NCBI GenBank assembly: GCA_965366835.1
Contig: CBDUGF010000033.1
Coordinates: 1 to 31,077 of the forward strand
From: JAKGBX01 sp965366835
GTDB lineage: Bacteria > Pseudomonadota > Alphaproteobacteria > Rhodobacterales > Rhodobacteraceae
Direction of reading: 5' to 3'
Length of the DNA stretch: 31,077 nucleotides
Position numbers and translations under genes: made by a program. The notes beneath the pieces were generated by a model. The model had not been told where the DNA came from. It saw only the letters and a list, made by a program, of their open reading frames with translations, and ran no database searches. The first letter of the stretch is position 1; each line of letters opens with the position of its first letter. Below, one piece after another: positions 16,397 to 24,013 of the stretch.

Positions 16397-18436
16397 TCAC
16401 CCCGCGTCGCGCAGGACTTCCATAAACGCCTCGCCAAATCGTTCGGCCCGGCGTTCGCCCAGGATACGCGTCATCGCGCCGCTGTCTCTCGGGCGCATTT
16501 CGACCACCTTTGCCAGAAGCGAGGCCGAGCAACTCATCTGTTTCAAGGTGCCCGCATCGCCGCGCGCGAGATCGGCCTGCACCTGCAACAGCCGGTCATA
16601 AATGGTGCCCGCATCGCTCCCGGCCAGCTTGCGGCGGCTGGGGTGGACCGGGGCAACCTCGCCCGAGACAACCTCGAGGAACTGTGTGCCATAGCGTTCC
16701 AGCTTCTTTGCGCCGACGCCCGAAATCCGCGCCATCTGGTCGAGCGTCACGGGCCGAAGTTCGGCCATCTCGATCAGGGTGCGATCATTGAATATGATGT
16801 AGGCCGGCACCGATTGCGCCTCGGCCAAAGCCCGGCGCTTGGCCTTCAGCGCCGACAAAAGCGGCGCGTCCTCGTCCGACACCAGCGCCTTGACTGCAAC
16901 CCGCCGGGGCGGCGATGTGACAGCGTCCTTGCGCAGGGTGATGCTCTCAATGCCCTTCAGGATCGGATGCGCGGCCTCGGTCATCTTCAAGGCGCCGTGG
17001 CGTTCGGGATCGGGGCGGCAGAGATCGTGGCCCATCATCTGCCTGAAGATTGCCTGCCATTGGGGGCGCGAATAGTCCTGCCCGACACCGAATGTGGGCA
17101 GTTCATCATGACCGCGGGCGCGCACCTTGTCAGTGACATTGCCGGTCAGGATATCAATCAGATGCCCGGCGCCAAACCATTCGCCGGTGCGCAGGATCGC
17201 CGAGAGCGCCTTGCGCACCGCTTCGGTGCCGTCGAACGCGGCCACCGGGCTGTCGCAGACATCGCAATTGCCGCACGCCTCGGTACTTTCGCCGAAATAG
17301 CCGAGCAGCGCCTTGCGCCGACAGTCCAGCGCTTCGGCCAGTCCCAGCAGCGCATTGAGCCGGCCATGGTCCGCGACCCGCCGCTCGGGCGGCGCAAGGC
17401 CTTCGTCGATCTGGCTGCGGCGCAGGCGGATGTCGTCGGGGCCATAGAGCGTCAGCGTTTCGGCGGGTGCACCATCGCGGCCCGAACGGCCGATTTCCTG
17501 GTAGTAGGCCTCGATGCTCTTGGGCAGGTCGGCATGGGCGACCCATCGGATATCGGGCTTGTCGACCCCCATGCCGAAAGCCACCGTGGCGACCACGATC
17601 AGCCCGTCCTCGGTGTTGAAACGATGCTCCACTGTGCGGCGGTCCCCGGCCTCCATGCCGCCATGATAGTGGCAGGCGTTGTGTCCGGCCTCGCGCAGCG
17701 CCTGGGCCAGACCTTCGGTCTTGGCGCGGGTGCCGCAATAGACAATGCCGGATTGGCCCTTGCGCGCGGCGGCGAACTCCAGGATCTGTTTGCGCGGCCC
17801 GTTCTTGGCGGCAAAGGCGAGATGGATGTTGGGCCGGTCGAACCCGTGCAGGAAGACTTCGGGCGGCTGGCCGTCGAACAGCCGGGCGACGATCTCGTCG
17901 CGGGTCTCGGCATCCGCCGTGGCGGTAAACGCGGCCAGCGGCACATTGAGGGCGCGGCGCAGCTCGCCGATGCGCAGGTAATCTGGGCGGAAATCGTGTC
18001 CCCACTGGCTGACGCAATGGGCCTCGTCAACCGCGATCAGCCCCACGCCGATGCGCCGCAGCATGCCCATGGCCGAGCCTGCCGCGAGCCGCTCGGGCGC
18101 GATATAGAGCAGTTTGAGCCGCCCCTCCTCCAACGCCTGCCACACCGCGTCGGTCTCTTCCGGCGTGTTGCCGGAGGTGAGCGCGCCGGCCTCGACCCCG
18201 GCCTCGCGCAGGCTGCGCACCTGATCGCGCATCAGCGCGATCAACGGCGAGATCACCACCGTGACCCCCTCGCGCATCAGTGCAGGCAATTGGAAACATA
18301 AAGATTTGCCGCCGCCAGTGGGCATGATCGACAACACGTTGCGCCCTGCGGACACGGCATCGACGATCTCTTCCTGCCCGGGCCGAAAGGCATCGAACCC
18401 GAAAATATCGCTCAGCAGCGTGGCGGCGCTTTGCAT
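16397..18436 (-). CDS. recQ: ATP-dependent DNA helicase RecQ
   Basis: A 679-residue 3'-5' DNA helicase of the RecFOR repair route. Walker A PTGGGKS is at 39-45, DEAH box at 137-140, and the RecQ aromatic-rich loop AHCVSQWGHDFRP follows it. The arginine-finger motif QEIGRSGRDG is at 313-322. The RQC zinc site has C372, C388, C391 and C394, with spacing like the E. coli enzyme. A winged helix and a C-terminal HRDC domain (about 520-600) complete it. AGGA precedes ATG 18436. It is followed by yaaA and preceded by yggT on the same strand. Confidence 0.96.
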   Translation of the reverse strand: MQSAATLLSDIFGFDAFRPGQEEIVDAVSAGRNVLSIMPTGGGKSLCFQLPALMREGVTVVISPLIALMRDQVRSLREAGVEAGALTSGNTPEETDAVWQALEEGRLKLLYIAPERLAAGSAMGMLRRIGVGLIAVDEAHCVSQWGHDFRPDYLRIGELRRALNVPLAAFTATADAETRDEIVARLFDGQPPEVFLHGFDRPNIHLAFAAKNGPRKQILEFAAARKGQSGIVYCGTRAKTEGLAQALREAGHNACHYHGGMEAGDRRTVEHRFNTEDGLIVVATVAFGMGVDKPDIRWVAHADLPKSIEAYYQEIGRSGRDGAPAETLTLYGPDDIRLRRSQIDEGLAPPERRVADHGRLNALLGLAEALDCRRKALLGYFGESTEACGNCDVCDSPVAAFDGTEAVRKALSAILRTGEWFGAGHLIDILTGNVTDKVRARGHDELPTFGVGQDYSRPQWQAIFRQMMGHDLCRPDPERHGALKMTEAAHPILKGIESITLRKDAVTSPPRRVAVKALVSDEDAPLLSALKAKRRALAEAQSVPAYIIFNDRTLIEMAELRPVTLDQMARISGVGAKKLERYGTQFLEVVSGEVAPVHPSRRKLAGSDAGTIYDRLLQVQADLARGDAGTLKQMSCSASLLAKVVEMRPRDSGAMTRILGERRAERFGEAFMEVLRDAG

Positions 18437-18454
18437 GGATGTCCTGTATTTGGC

Positions 18455-18475
18455 TGTTCTGCTCTTACAGGAACA
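18455..18475. promoter_or_regulatory. Inverted repeat upstream of recQ
   Basis: TGTTC (18455-18459) and GAACA (18471-18475) form a symmetric pair with an 11-bp centre, about 20-40 bp upstream of the recQ start. The half-sites resemble LexA words, but the spacing fits neither the alphaproteobacterial direct repeat GTTC-N7-GTTC nor the GAAC-N4-GTTC form. A weak operator candidate. Confidence 0.25.
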
Positions 18476-18508
18476 ATCACATTTTAAGAAAACGTGAACA
18501 AGAGGAGA

Positions 18509-18793
18509 TCAGCCCAGCAGGATCGCGGGCAGGATGAAATCACGCAGCGAGATGATGATGATGAACACCACCAGCGGTGCCAGATCGAGCGGGCGCGTAT
18601 CGGGCAGGATGCTGCGGATCGGCTGATAGATCGGCTCGAGCAGCTTGTTGAGCCCGTACCACAGCTGCGCCACGAAGGGCTGGCGCAGGTTCAGCACCTG
18701 GAAATTGATCAGCCAGCTCATGATGATATGGGCCAGGAGGATATAGAAGGCGACGGTGAGAATGAGCGCCAGAGGCCCGTAGAGTGCCATCAT
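18509..18793 (-). CDS. YggT family integral membrane protein
   Basis: A 94-residue protein with two hydrophobic segments (about 5-27 and 70-92) separated by the conserved loop LLEPIYQPIRSILPDTRPLDLAPLV, typical of a single YggT unit. I choose the ATG pair at 18793/18790 because GGGAAG lies upstream and the frame further upstream is Arg/Pro-rich non-coding sequence. Members sit in the inner membrane and are linked to osmotic or division-related functions in some bacteria; the molecular role is not settled. It is 72 bp upstream of recQ and divergent from the MFS transporter. Confidence 0.88.
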   Translation of the reverse strand: MMALYGPLALILTVAFYILLAHIIMSWLINFQVLNLRQPFVAQLWYGLNKLLEPIYQPIRSILPDTRPLDLAPLVVFIIIISLRDFILPAILLG

Positions 18794-18945
18794 GTTCCGC
18801 TTCCCTTTTCTTGCTTGCGATCTGCGCCAACAGGTAAGCGCGCGCCCGGCAAAGGGCAAGGGTGCTGCCGGGCGTGCGAAAAATCTAATCCTTGCCAGCA
18901 AATCCTTATTTCTGTCTAACTGAGCCAGCATACAGGGGGTGGGAA

Positions 18946-20328
18946 ATGCGGGTGATTTCCGCGCGCAAGCGCATTTGGGGCTGGTGGTTTTTCGATTGGG
19001 CAAGCCAGCCCTACAACACGCTGATACTCACCTTCATCTTCGGCCCCTACTTCGCCGAAACGGTCCGCGAAGTTCTGGTCGCCGACGGCATGGCGCTGCC
19101 CGCGGCCAAGGCGCAGGCCCAGGCCTATTGGGGCTACGGGCTGACGATTTCGGGCCTGTTGATCGCCATAACGGCGCCGATCCTGGGCGCTTTTGCTGAC
19201 AGTACCGGGCGCAGGATGCCCTGGGTCTGGTTCTTCTCGTTGCTTTACGTGCTGGGGTCCGCAGCGCTCTGGTATACCGAGCCCGAAGGCTTCAGCGTGA
19301 TCCGCACCCTGTTCTTTTTCGGCATCGGCCTGATCGGCATGGAATTTGCCACCATCTTCACCAATGCGATGCTGCCGACGCTGGGCGACAAGCACGAGAT
19401 CGGAAAGATTTCCGGGTCGGGCTGGGCCTTCGGTTATGTCGGCGGCGTGGTGGCGCTGGCCATCATGCTGCTTTTGTTCCAGGCGGGGGACAACGGGCGG
19501 ACCATGCTGGGAATAGAACCGATACTGGGCCTCGATCCGGCGACCGGCGCCGACACCCGCGCAGTGGGGCCGCTATCGGCGATCTGGTATGTCGTGTTCA
19601 TGATCCCGTTCTTCCTCTGGGTGCGGGATCTGAAGGATCCGCTGCATGTGCCCTACAAGTTCGGCAAGGCGATAACCGATCTGGGCGGGACACTGCGGGC
19701 GCTGCCACGCCATCCCAGCCTGCTGGCCTATCTCGGCTCGTCGATGCTCTATCGCGATGCCCTGAACGGGGTTTATACCTTCGGCGGCATCTATGCCTCG
19801 GGGGTGCTGAACTGGCCGATCATGAAAATCGGCATCTTCGGCATCATCGGTGCCATCACCGGCGCGATATTCGCCTGGATCGGCGGCAAGGCCGATCGCG
19901 CCTTTGGTCCCAAACCAGTGATCATCACCTGCATCCTGGTGCTGGTAGCGACCTCGCTCACCATCATCATGATATCGCGCGACAGCGTGTTCGGGGTCCA
20001 TGTCGGCCTTGAATCTGCGCTGCCCGATATCGCCTTTTTCGTCTGTGGCGGCTTGATCGGGGCGGCGGGCGGCGCCCTGCAATCGGCCAGCCGTACCATG
20101 GTTGTCTGGCAATCCAATCCCGAGCGGATGACCGAAGCCTTTGGTCTTTATGCGCTTTCGGGCAAGGCCACCACCTTCCTCGCGCCCGCGCTGATTGCCG
20201 TCGTCTCGGATATCAGCGGAAGCCAGCGGATCGGAATCATGCCGATAGCGGGGCTGTTTCTTGTCGGGCTGGTCCTGTTATTATGGGTCAAACCAGAGGG
20301 AGATCACACCAAATGGTCCGTTACCTAG
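18946..20328 (+). CDS. MFS transporter, UMF1 (Atg22-like) family
   Basis: A 460-residue inner-membrane transporter with about 12 predicted membrane spans. The N-terminal KRIWGWWFFDWASQPYNTL matches the UMF1 signature (W-x-x-Y/F-D-W-A). ATG 18946 is preferred over an upstream in-frame start because GGGGGTGGG lies just before it and the family N-terminus begins there. Its substrate is unknown; the yeast relative Atg22 exports amino acids from vacuoles. It is the first gene of a plus-strand run. Its 3' end overlaps the mepA start by 16 bp, so translation is likely coupled. Confidence 0.88.
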   Translation: MRVISARKRIWGWWFFDWASQPYNTLILTFIFGPYFAETVREVLVADGMALPAAKAQAQAYWGYGLTISGLLIAITAPILGAFADSTGRRMPWVWFFSLLYVLGSAALWYTEPEGFSVIRTLFFFGIGLIGMEFATIFTNAMLPTLGDKHEIGKISGSGWAFGYVGGVVALAIMLLLFQAGDNGRTMLGIEPILGLDPATGADTRAVGPLSAIWYVVFMIPFFLWVRDLKDPLHVPYKFGKAITDLGGTLRALPRHPSLLAYLGSSMLYRDALNGVYTFGGIYASGVLNWPIMKIGIFGIIGAITGAIFAWIGGKADRAFGPKPVIITCILVLVATSLTIIMISRDSVFGVHVGLESALPDIAFFVCGGLIGAAGGALQSASRTMVVWQSNPERMTEAFGLYALSGKATTFLAPALIAVVSDISGSQRIGIMPIAGLFLVGLVLLLWVKPEGDHTKWSVT

Positions 20329-21173
20329 CCGCCTTTCTTCTCAGCCTTTCCATCGCATTTCCGGCCGTCGCGGCGGAAAAGCAGGCCAAGCAGCTTTTCG
20401 GAGCCATGCGCATGGGCTCGGCGCAGAAATCTGCGCCCTTCGGCGGCTATGCCAAGGGCTGTATCGCCGGCGCGGTTCGGCTGCCAGAGAGCGGCCCTAC
20501 ATGGCAGGCAATGCGGCTGAGCCGGAACCGCAACTGGGGGCACCCGGAAACTGTCGAATACATCAAGAAGCTTTCGGCCTTTGCCGCGCGGCTTCCGGGC
20601 TGGAGCGGGCTTTACATCGGCGATATCTCGCAGCCGCGGGGCGGGCCGATGCTCTCGGGCCATCGCAGCCATCAGATCGGGCTCGATATCGACATCTGGA
20701 TGCTGCCGCCCAAGCGGCTCAACCTCTCGCAGAATGAACGCGAGAACCTCTCTTCGATTTCGATGCGCCGGGCGAAAGGCGCCTATACCAACGACAACTG
20801 GACCAACCAGCATCGTGAACTATTGAAAGCCGCCGCATCCGATCCCCAGGTGGCGCGGATTTTTGTCTTTCCCGGTGCCAAGGTGGACATGTGCAAATGG
20901 GCCAAGGGCAATCGCAGCTGGCTGCGCAATATCCGGCCCTGGTATGGCCATCACTATCACTTCCATGTGCGCCTGAAATGCCCCAAGGGGATGCGCGGCT
21001 GCGTCAACCAGGCTGAGCCACCGGCTGGGGATGGCTGCAACGAGGCGCAGGAATGGGTAAACAACATCCTTAATCCGCCGCCGCCCGATCCCAACTACAA
21101 ACCTAAGAAACGCCGCGAGCTGGTGCTCGCCGACCTGCCCAGCCAATGCGCCGACGTATTGCGCTCGCGCTAG
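20313..21173 (+). CDS. mepA: Penicillin-insensitive murein endopeptidase MepA
   Basis: A 286-residue LAS-type (M74) zinc peptidase that cuts D-Ala-meso-DAP crosslinks in periplasmic peptidoglycan. ATG 20313 begins a clear signal peptide (MVRYLAAFLLSLSIAFPAVA, cleavage near 20/21), with GAGGGAG upstream. Zinc and catalytic residues are visible: H120 and D127 in GHRSHQIGLDIDIW, and the HHYHFH cluster at 213-218. Several cysteines (C50, C194, C223, C230) fit the family's disulfides. It overlaps the transporter upstream by 16 bp and the phytase-like gene downstream by 28 bp. Confidence 0.94.
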   Translation: MVRYLAAFLLSLSIAFPAVAAEKQAKQLFGAMRMGSAQKSAPFGGYAKGCIAGAVRLPESGPTWQAMRLSRNRNWGHPETVEYIKKLSAFAARLPGWSGLYIGDISQPRGGPMLSGHRSHQIGLDIDIWMLPPKRLNLSQNERENLSSISMRRAKGAYTNDNWTNQHRELLKAAASDPQVARIFVFPGAKVDMCKWAKGNRSWLRNIRPWYGHHYHFHVRLKCPKGMRGCVNQAEPPAGDGCNEAQEWVNNILNPPPPDPNYKPKKRRELVLADLPSQCADVLRSR

Positions 21174-22057
21174 GCGTAGCGCTGGCTCTGGCGGCCGCTC
21201 TTGCGGGGCAGGCTCGCCAGGAAAGCACCGAAGCGATCTATCTGGGCTCTTACACCTGGCGTATGGAGGCGGCGGGGTTTGGCGGGTTTTCCGGGCTGGA
21301 ACTGGCGCCGGATGGCACGGGCTTCACCGCTATTTCGGATCGGGGCTTGCGGATCGACGGCCGGTTGCAGCGTCGTGCGGGTGTGATTTCGGGCGTTCGC
21401 GCCGGGCCGCTGCATCCACTGCTCGACCCGGAGGGCAAACGTCTGACGGGCGTGCGCAACGATCCCGAAGGTCTGGCCATTCGCGCCGACGGGCGCAGCT
21501 TTGTCTCGTTCGAGGGGGTTCATCGGGTCTGGGCCTATCTTGCGCCCGGTGCGCCCGCTGCCTGGCTGCCGCGCCATCCCGATTTCAAGGCCCTGCAAAC
21601 CAATTCCTCGCTCGAAGCGCTCGCCATCGACAGGCGCGGCTGGCTTTACACGCTGCCCGAACGCTCTGGCAAGATGACCCGGCCCTTCCCGCTCTACCGC
21701 TATCGCAACGGCGCCTGGGACAAGGCGCTTTCGATCCCGCGGCGCGGGCATTTTCTGCCCGTGGGCGCCGATTTCGGGCCTGACGGGCGCTTCTACCTGC
21801 TCGAGCGCGACTTTGCCGGTGTCGGATTTCGCTCGCGCATACGCAGCTTTGCCATTTCGACAAGCAGTGTCAGCGATGAACGTGAACATCTCGTTACCAA
21901 CACGGCCCGGCATGACAATCTCGAAGGCATCGCCGTGTGGCGCGACGAACAGGGGCGCATCCGTCTGACCATGATCTCGGACGACAATTTCCGCTTCTTC
22001 CAGCGCACCGAGTTTGTCGAATACGCCCTGCCCGTAGCTCTTGCCAAGGTGGACTGA
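21146..22057 (+). CDS. Esterase-like activity of phytase family protein
   Basis: A 303-residue predicted exported protein. A signal peptide (about 1-22, RRRIALALGVALALAAALAGQA) is followed by a beta-propeller-like domain. GFGGFSGLELAPDGTGFTAISDRG (35-58) and NDPEGLAI (about 109-116) are typical of the phytase-like esterase family (PF13449). NLEGIAVW and MISDDNF near the C-terminus also fit. The reaction is not established for these bacterial members; phosphate-ester or other ester hydrolysis is the family suggestion. It overlaps the mepA 3' end by 28 bp, so it is probably co-translated. Confidence 0.8.
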   Translation: MRRRIALALGVALALAAALAGQARQESTEAIYLGSYTWRMEAAGFGGFSGLELAPDGTGFTAISDRGLRIDGRLQRRAGVISGVRAGPLHPLLDPEGKRLTGVRNDPEGLAIRADGRSFVSFEGVHRVWAYLAPGAPAAWLPRHPDFKALQTNSSLEALAIDRRGWLYTLPERSGKMTRPFPLYRYRNGAWDKALSIPRRGHFLPVGADFGPDGRFYLLERDFAGVGFRSRIRSFAISTSSVSDEREHLVTNTARHDNLEGIAVWRDEQGRIRLTMISDDNFRFFQRTEFVEYALPVALAKVD

Positions 22058-22128
22058 ACCGGGTAGATGCAGCGCGTTCCCGAAGCGGGAGCCATGTCGC
22101 CGCAACCATGTCAAAACGGGCCAGATTC

Positions 22129-22773
22129 ATGACCGCAAAACACCTTCCCGGCATCCTTGCCATGGCCGCCATTGTCGTGGCCTCGAACATCCTGGTTCAG
22201 TTCCTGCTGCTCGACGGGCTGCTGACCTGGGGCGCGTTCACCTATCCGCTGGCCTTTCTGGTCACCGACGTGATGAACCGGGTCTATGGGCCGGGGGCGG
22301 CGCGGCGGGTGGTGGTGGCGGGGTTTGTCACCGGGGTGATCTGTTCGCTGATCGGCTCGCAGGTGATGTTGCAGGGCGATGGCTATGAATACGCCGCCGT
22401 GCCCCTGCGCGTGGCGGTGGCTTCGGGAATCGCGTTTCTGGCAGCGCAACTCACTGATATCGCGGTGTTTCACCGGTTCCGCTCGGGCGCGTGGTGGCGC
22501 GCGCCGCTGATTTCGACAATTGCCGGCTCGCTGCTCGATACGGCGCTGTTTTTCACCATCGCGTTTTCGGCTTCGGTGACGGTGTTCGGCGCGGCGGCCG
22601 ATGGCGCGGTGAGCTGGGCCTGGGGCGCGGCGCCGTTCCTGACGCTGGGGCCCGAGGCGCCGCTCTGGGTGTCGCTGGCCGTGGCCGACTGGGGCGTGAA
22701 GCTGATCATCGCCCTGATCGCCCTTGTGCCGTTCCGCATCATCGTGGGGACACTCACCGCACGCACCACATGA
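22129..22773 (+). CDS. Queuosine precursor transporter (YhhQ/VUT family)
   Basis: A 214-residue inner-membrane protein with about six spans that imports queuosine precursors (preQ0/preQ1) for tRNA modification. Resemblance to E. coli YhhQ, from memory, is clear in SNILVQFLL, TWGAFTYPLAFLVTDVMNRVYG and AARR. The start is uncertain: ATG 22129 begins the conserved part, while ATG 22108 would add seven residues. Neither has a strong Shine-Dalgarno. It follows the phytase-like gene by about 50-70 bp on the same strand. No preQ1 riboswitch-like sequence was seen upstream. Confidence 0.88.
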   Translation: MTAKHLPGILAMAAIVVASNILVQFLLLDGLLTWGAFTYPLAFLVTDVMNRVYGPGAARRVVVAGFVTGVICSLIGSQVMLQGDGYEYAAVPLRVAVASGIAFLAAQLTDIAVFHRFRSGAWWRAPLISTIAGSLLDTALFFTIAFSASVTVFGAAADGAVSWAWGAAPFLTLGPEAPLWVSLAVADWGVKLIIALIALVPFRIIVGTLTARTT

Positions 22774-22779
22774 TTTTGT

Positions 22780-22807
22780 TTGACATATCCACAGGCTGTG
22801 GCAGGCT
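22780..22807 (+). promoter_or_regulatory. Candidate promoter for the small RNA/ORF unit
   Basis: A perfect TTGACA (22780-22785) is followed after 16 nt by CAGGCT (22802-22807), which keeps the key A2 and T6 of a -10 box. Weak -10 boxes are common in Rhodobacterales. A start near 22814 would give a transcript of about 180 nt ending at the terminator at 22996. Confidence 0.45.
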
Positions 22808-22841
22808 GGGGCCAGTCGAAACAAAGAAAGGAGGTGCTCTT

Positions 22842-22898
22842 GTGTCTAATGGGATCATGGAGAAATGCGTCGGAACAGTTTGGGAGACACAGACCTGA
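22842..22898 (+). CDS. 18-codon small ORF inside the structured RNA
   Basis: A GTG start lies 6 nt after a full-strength AAGGAGGT (22828-22835) and reads MSNGIMEKCVGTVWETQT to TGA. The Shine-Dalgarno is the best in the window, but it is exactly the stretch that pairs with 22946-22956. The peptide has one Cys and one Trp and no run of a single amino acid, so it is not a classical amino-acid attenuator. It may be a real microprotein, a leader peptide, or incidental to the RNA fold. Confidence 0.4.
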   Translation: MSNGIMEKCVGTVWETQT

Positions 22899-22964
22899 GG
22901 CAGCCCTCGGGTGTGATGCATCCCGGATTGGTGTGACCTAACCGAAGCACCTCCTTAAATCTCG

Positions 22965-22996
22965 AAGGGCCGTTTCCTCGCCGAAACGGCCCTTTT
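22965..22996 (+). terminator. Intrinsic terminator
   Basis: AAGGGCCGTTTC (22965-22976) and GAAACGGCCCTT (22983-22994) form a perfect 12-bp stem with a 6-nt loop, running into TTTT. It ends the structured RNA and lies about 120 bp before arfB. Confidence 0.85.
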
Positions 22997-23057
22997 CGTT
23001 GTCCTGGGCTGTGAGGCAGCGCGCGGTGGGGTAAGGTCTGGCCCTGTGGCGCGAAAA

Positions 23058-23102
23058 CAGGGGGGTGACTCCCGGCTGACATGCGTATGACTCCCGGCTG
23101 CC
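23058..23102 (+). repeat. Tandem 13-bp direct repeats, 22 bp apart, before arfB
   Basis: TGACTCCCGGCTG starts at 23066 and again at 23088, exactly 22 bp or about two helical turns apart. The first copy extends leftward to a 21-nt match with 3869-3889. The second ends 14 bp before the arfB start. Spacing on one face of the helix suggests a regulator site or an RNA element in the arfB leader. Confidence 0.6.
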
Positions 23103-23116
23103 GTTGGAATCGAAAA

Positions 23117-23533
23117 ATGCCGTTAAGAATTACTGATGAATTATTGATCGAAGACTGGGAGTTAACGGAAAGTTTCACCCGGTCGAGCGGTCCGGGGGGG
23201 CAGAATGTCAACAAGGTCTCCACCGCGGTCGAGCTTCGCTTCGAAGCGGCGCGCTCGCCGTCGCTGCCCGGCCCGGTGAAGGCGCGGCTCCGGCGGCTGG
23301 CGGGGCGGCGCTGGACCAAGGAGGGCGCGCTGGTGATCTTCTGCGAGGAGACCCGCAGCCAGGCGCGCAACCGCGAGATCGCGCGCGAGCGGCTGGCGGA
23401 GCTTGTCCGGGCGGCTTTGGTGAAACCCAAGCGGCGGGTGCCGACGAAACCGACAAGGGGCTCGAAGGAGCGGCGTTTGAAGGCGAAGAAGGTGCGCGGG
23501 GAGGTGAAGAAGTTGCGGGGGAGGTTGGAGTAA
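23117..23533 (+). CDS. arfB: Alternative ribosome-rescue factor ArfB (YaeJ/ICT1 type)
   Basis: A 138-residue peptidyl-tRNA hydrolase that frees ribosomes stalled at mRNA ends. The GGQ motif lies in SSGPGGQNVNKVSTAVELRF (G27, G28, Q29). The small catalytic domain is followed by a linker and a strongly basic tail (KPTRGSKERRLKAKKVRGEVKKLRG) that in E. coli ArfB enters the empty mRNA channel. ATG 23117 is chosen because the family starts at MPLRITDELLI and TTGGAA lies upstream; the longer start adds non-conserved residues and lies in the repeat. The leader holds tandem repeats and, further up, a terminated structured RNA. Confidence 0.93.
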   Translation: MPLRITDELLIEDWELTESFTRSSGPGGQNVNKVSTAVELRFEAARSPSLPGPVKARLRRLAGRRWTKEGALVIFCEETRSQARNREIARERLAELVRAALVKPKRRVPTKPTRGSKERRLKAKKVRGEVKKLRGRLE

Positions 23534-23614
23534 GGTGGGTTTTGTCTCGCCCTGCGCTTGCTGACCCTAGCTTTGATCGACTGACGACCACAGTAAATCG
23601 AATGCACTGCTATT

Positions 23615-24013
23615 CTACATTGCGTCAATGCTTTCCGCGTCATTAGAATCAAAAACGGCTATTCGCTCAATTTTTCTACGCCTACCACTATCTATTGCAA
23701 CTTCCACAAAAAAGTCCCCAGGCACCTTTGCCTTAAGAGGTGCACCCCTAATTGAAATGACCATTGATCTACTTTCATTCTCCGAAATATCATACTCCTT
23801 AATATCTTCCTTGTAGCCAATCTGCTTCATTATTACTTTTAGCGATTTGGCATTACTCGGAAGATCATCTACTCTAACTAGACAGTAGAAATCATCCTCA
23901 ACAGGGAATTCAAAAGCTCCCAAATTGCCAAGGTAGGCGCCTACTACAATAAACTTTCCCGTATCTTCGCGTCGAACATCGTCACACAAGATTGCCGAAA
24001 ATCTAGGTGCCAT
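23615..24013 (-). CDS. DUF6941-like hypothetical protein
   Basis: A 132-residue soluble protein. The N-terminus APRFSAILCDDVRREDTGKFIVVGAYLGNL resembles the DUF6941 family pattern (CDDVR...GK...GxY) from memory; function is unknown. The rest looks like a small beta-rich domain (EDDFYCLVRVDDL, SMVISIRGAPLKAKVPGDFFVEVAID). It is clearly AT-richer than the neighbouring chromosomal genes, with many A/T third positions. Its start overlaps the end of the HTH gene by 11 bp, so translation is coupled. It is third in an operon with a toxin candidate and an HTH protein, which suggests a linked accessory function. Confidence 0.7.
   Translation of the reverse strand: MAPRFSAILCDDVRREDTGKFIVVGAYLGNLGAFEFPVEDDFYCLVRVDDLPSNAKSLKVIMKQIGYKEDIKEYDISENESRSMVISIRGAPLKAKVPGDFFVEVAIDSGRRRKIERIAVFDSNDAESIDAM

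Larger units (their letters stand above)
22814..22996 (+). ncRNA. Structured RNA with paired SD and anti-SD
   Basis: The candidate transcript folds as nested helices by direct reading. P1: AAGGAGGTGCT (22828-22838) with AGCACCTCCTT (22946-22956), 11 perfect pairs. P2: GGGATCAT (22851-22858) with ATGCATCCC (22916-22924), 8 pairs and one bulged C. P3: CCTGAGG (22894-22900) with CCTCGGG (22905-22911), 7 pairs including a U-G. An intrinsic terminator follows. P1 buries the Shine-Dalgarno of an 18-codon ORF, P2 its early codons and P3 its stop codon. CACCTCCTT equals the 16S rRNA 3' anti-SD tail. It could be a self-inhibiting leader, a trans-acting SD-binding sRNA, or an attenuator for arfB. I recognise no known RNA family. 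Confidence 0.55.

Noticed and set aside
18455..18475. LexA box upstream of recQ
   Set aside because: Half-sites are present as an inverted pair with an 11-bp centre, which does not match GTTC-N7-GTTC; kept only as a weak inverted repeat.
22842..22898. Amino-acid-responsive attenuator peptide such as trpL
   Set aside because: Only one Trp and no repeated regulatory codons.
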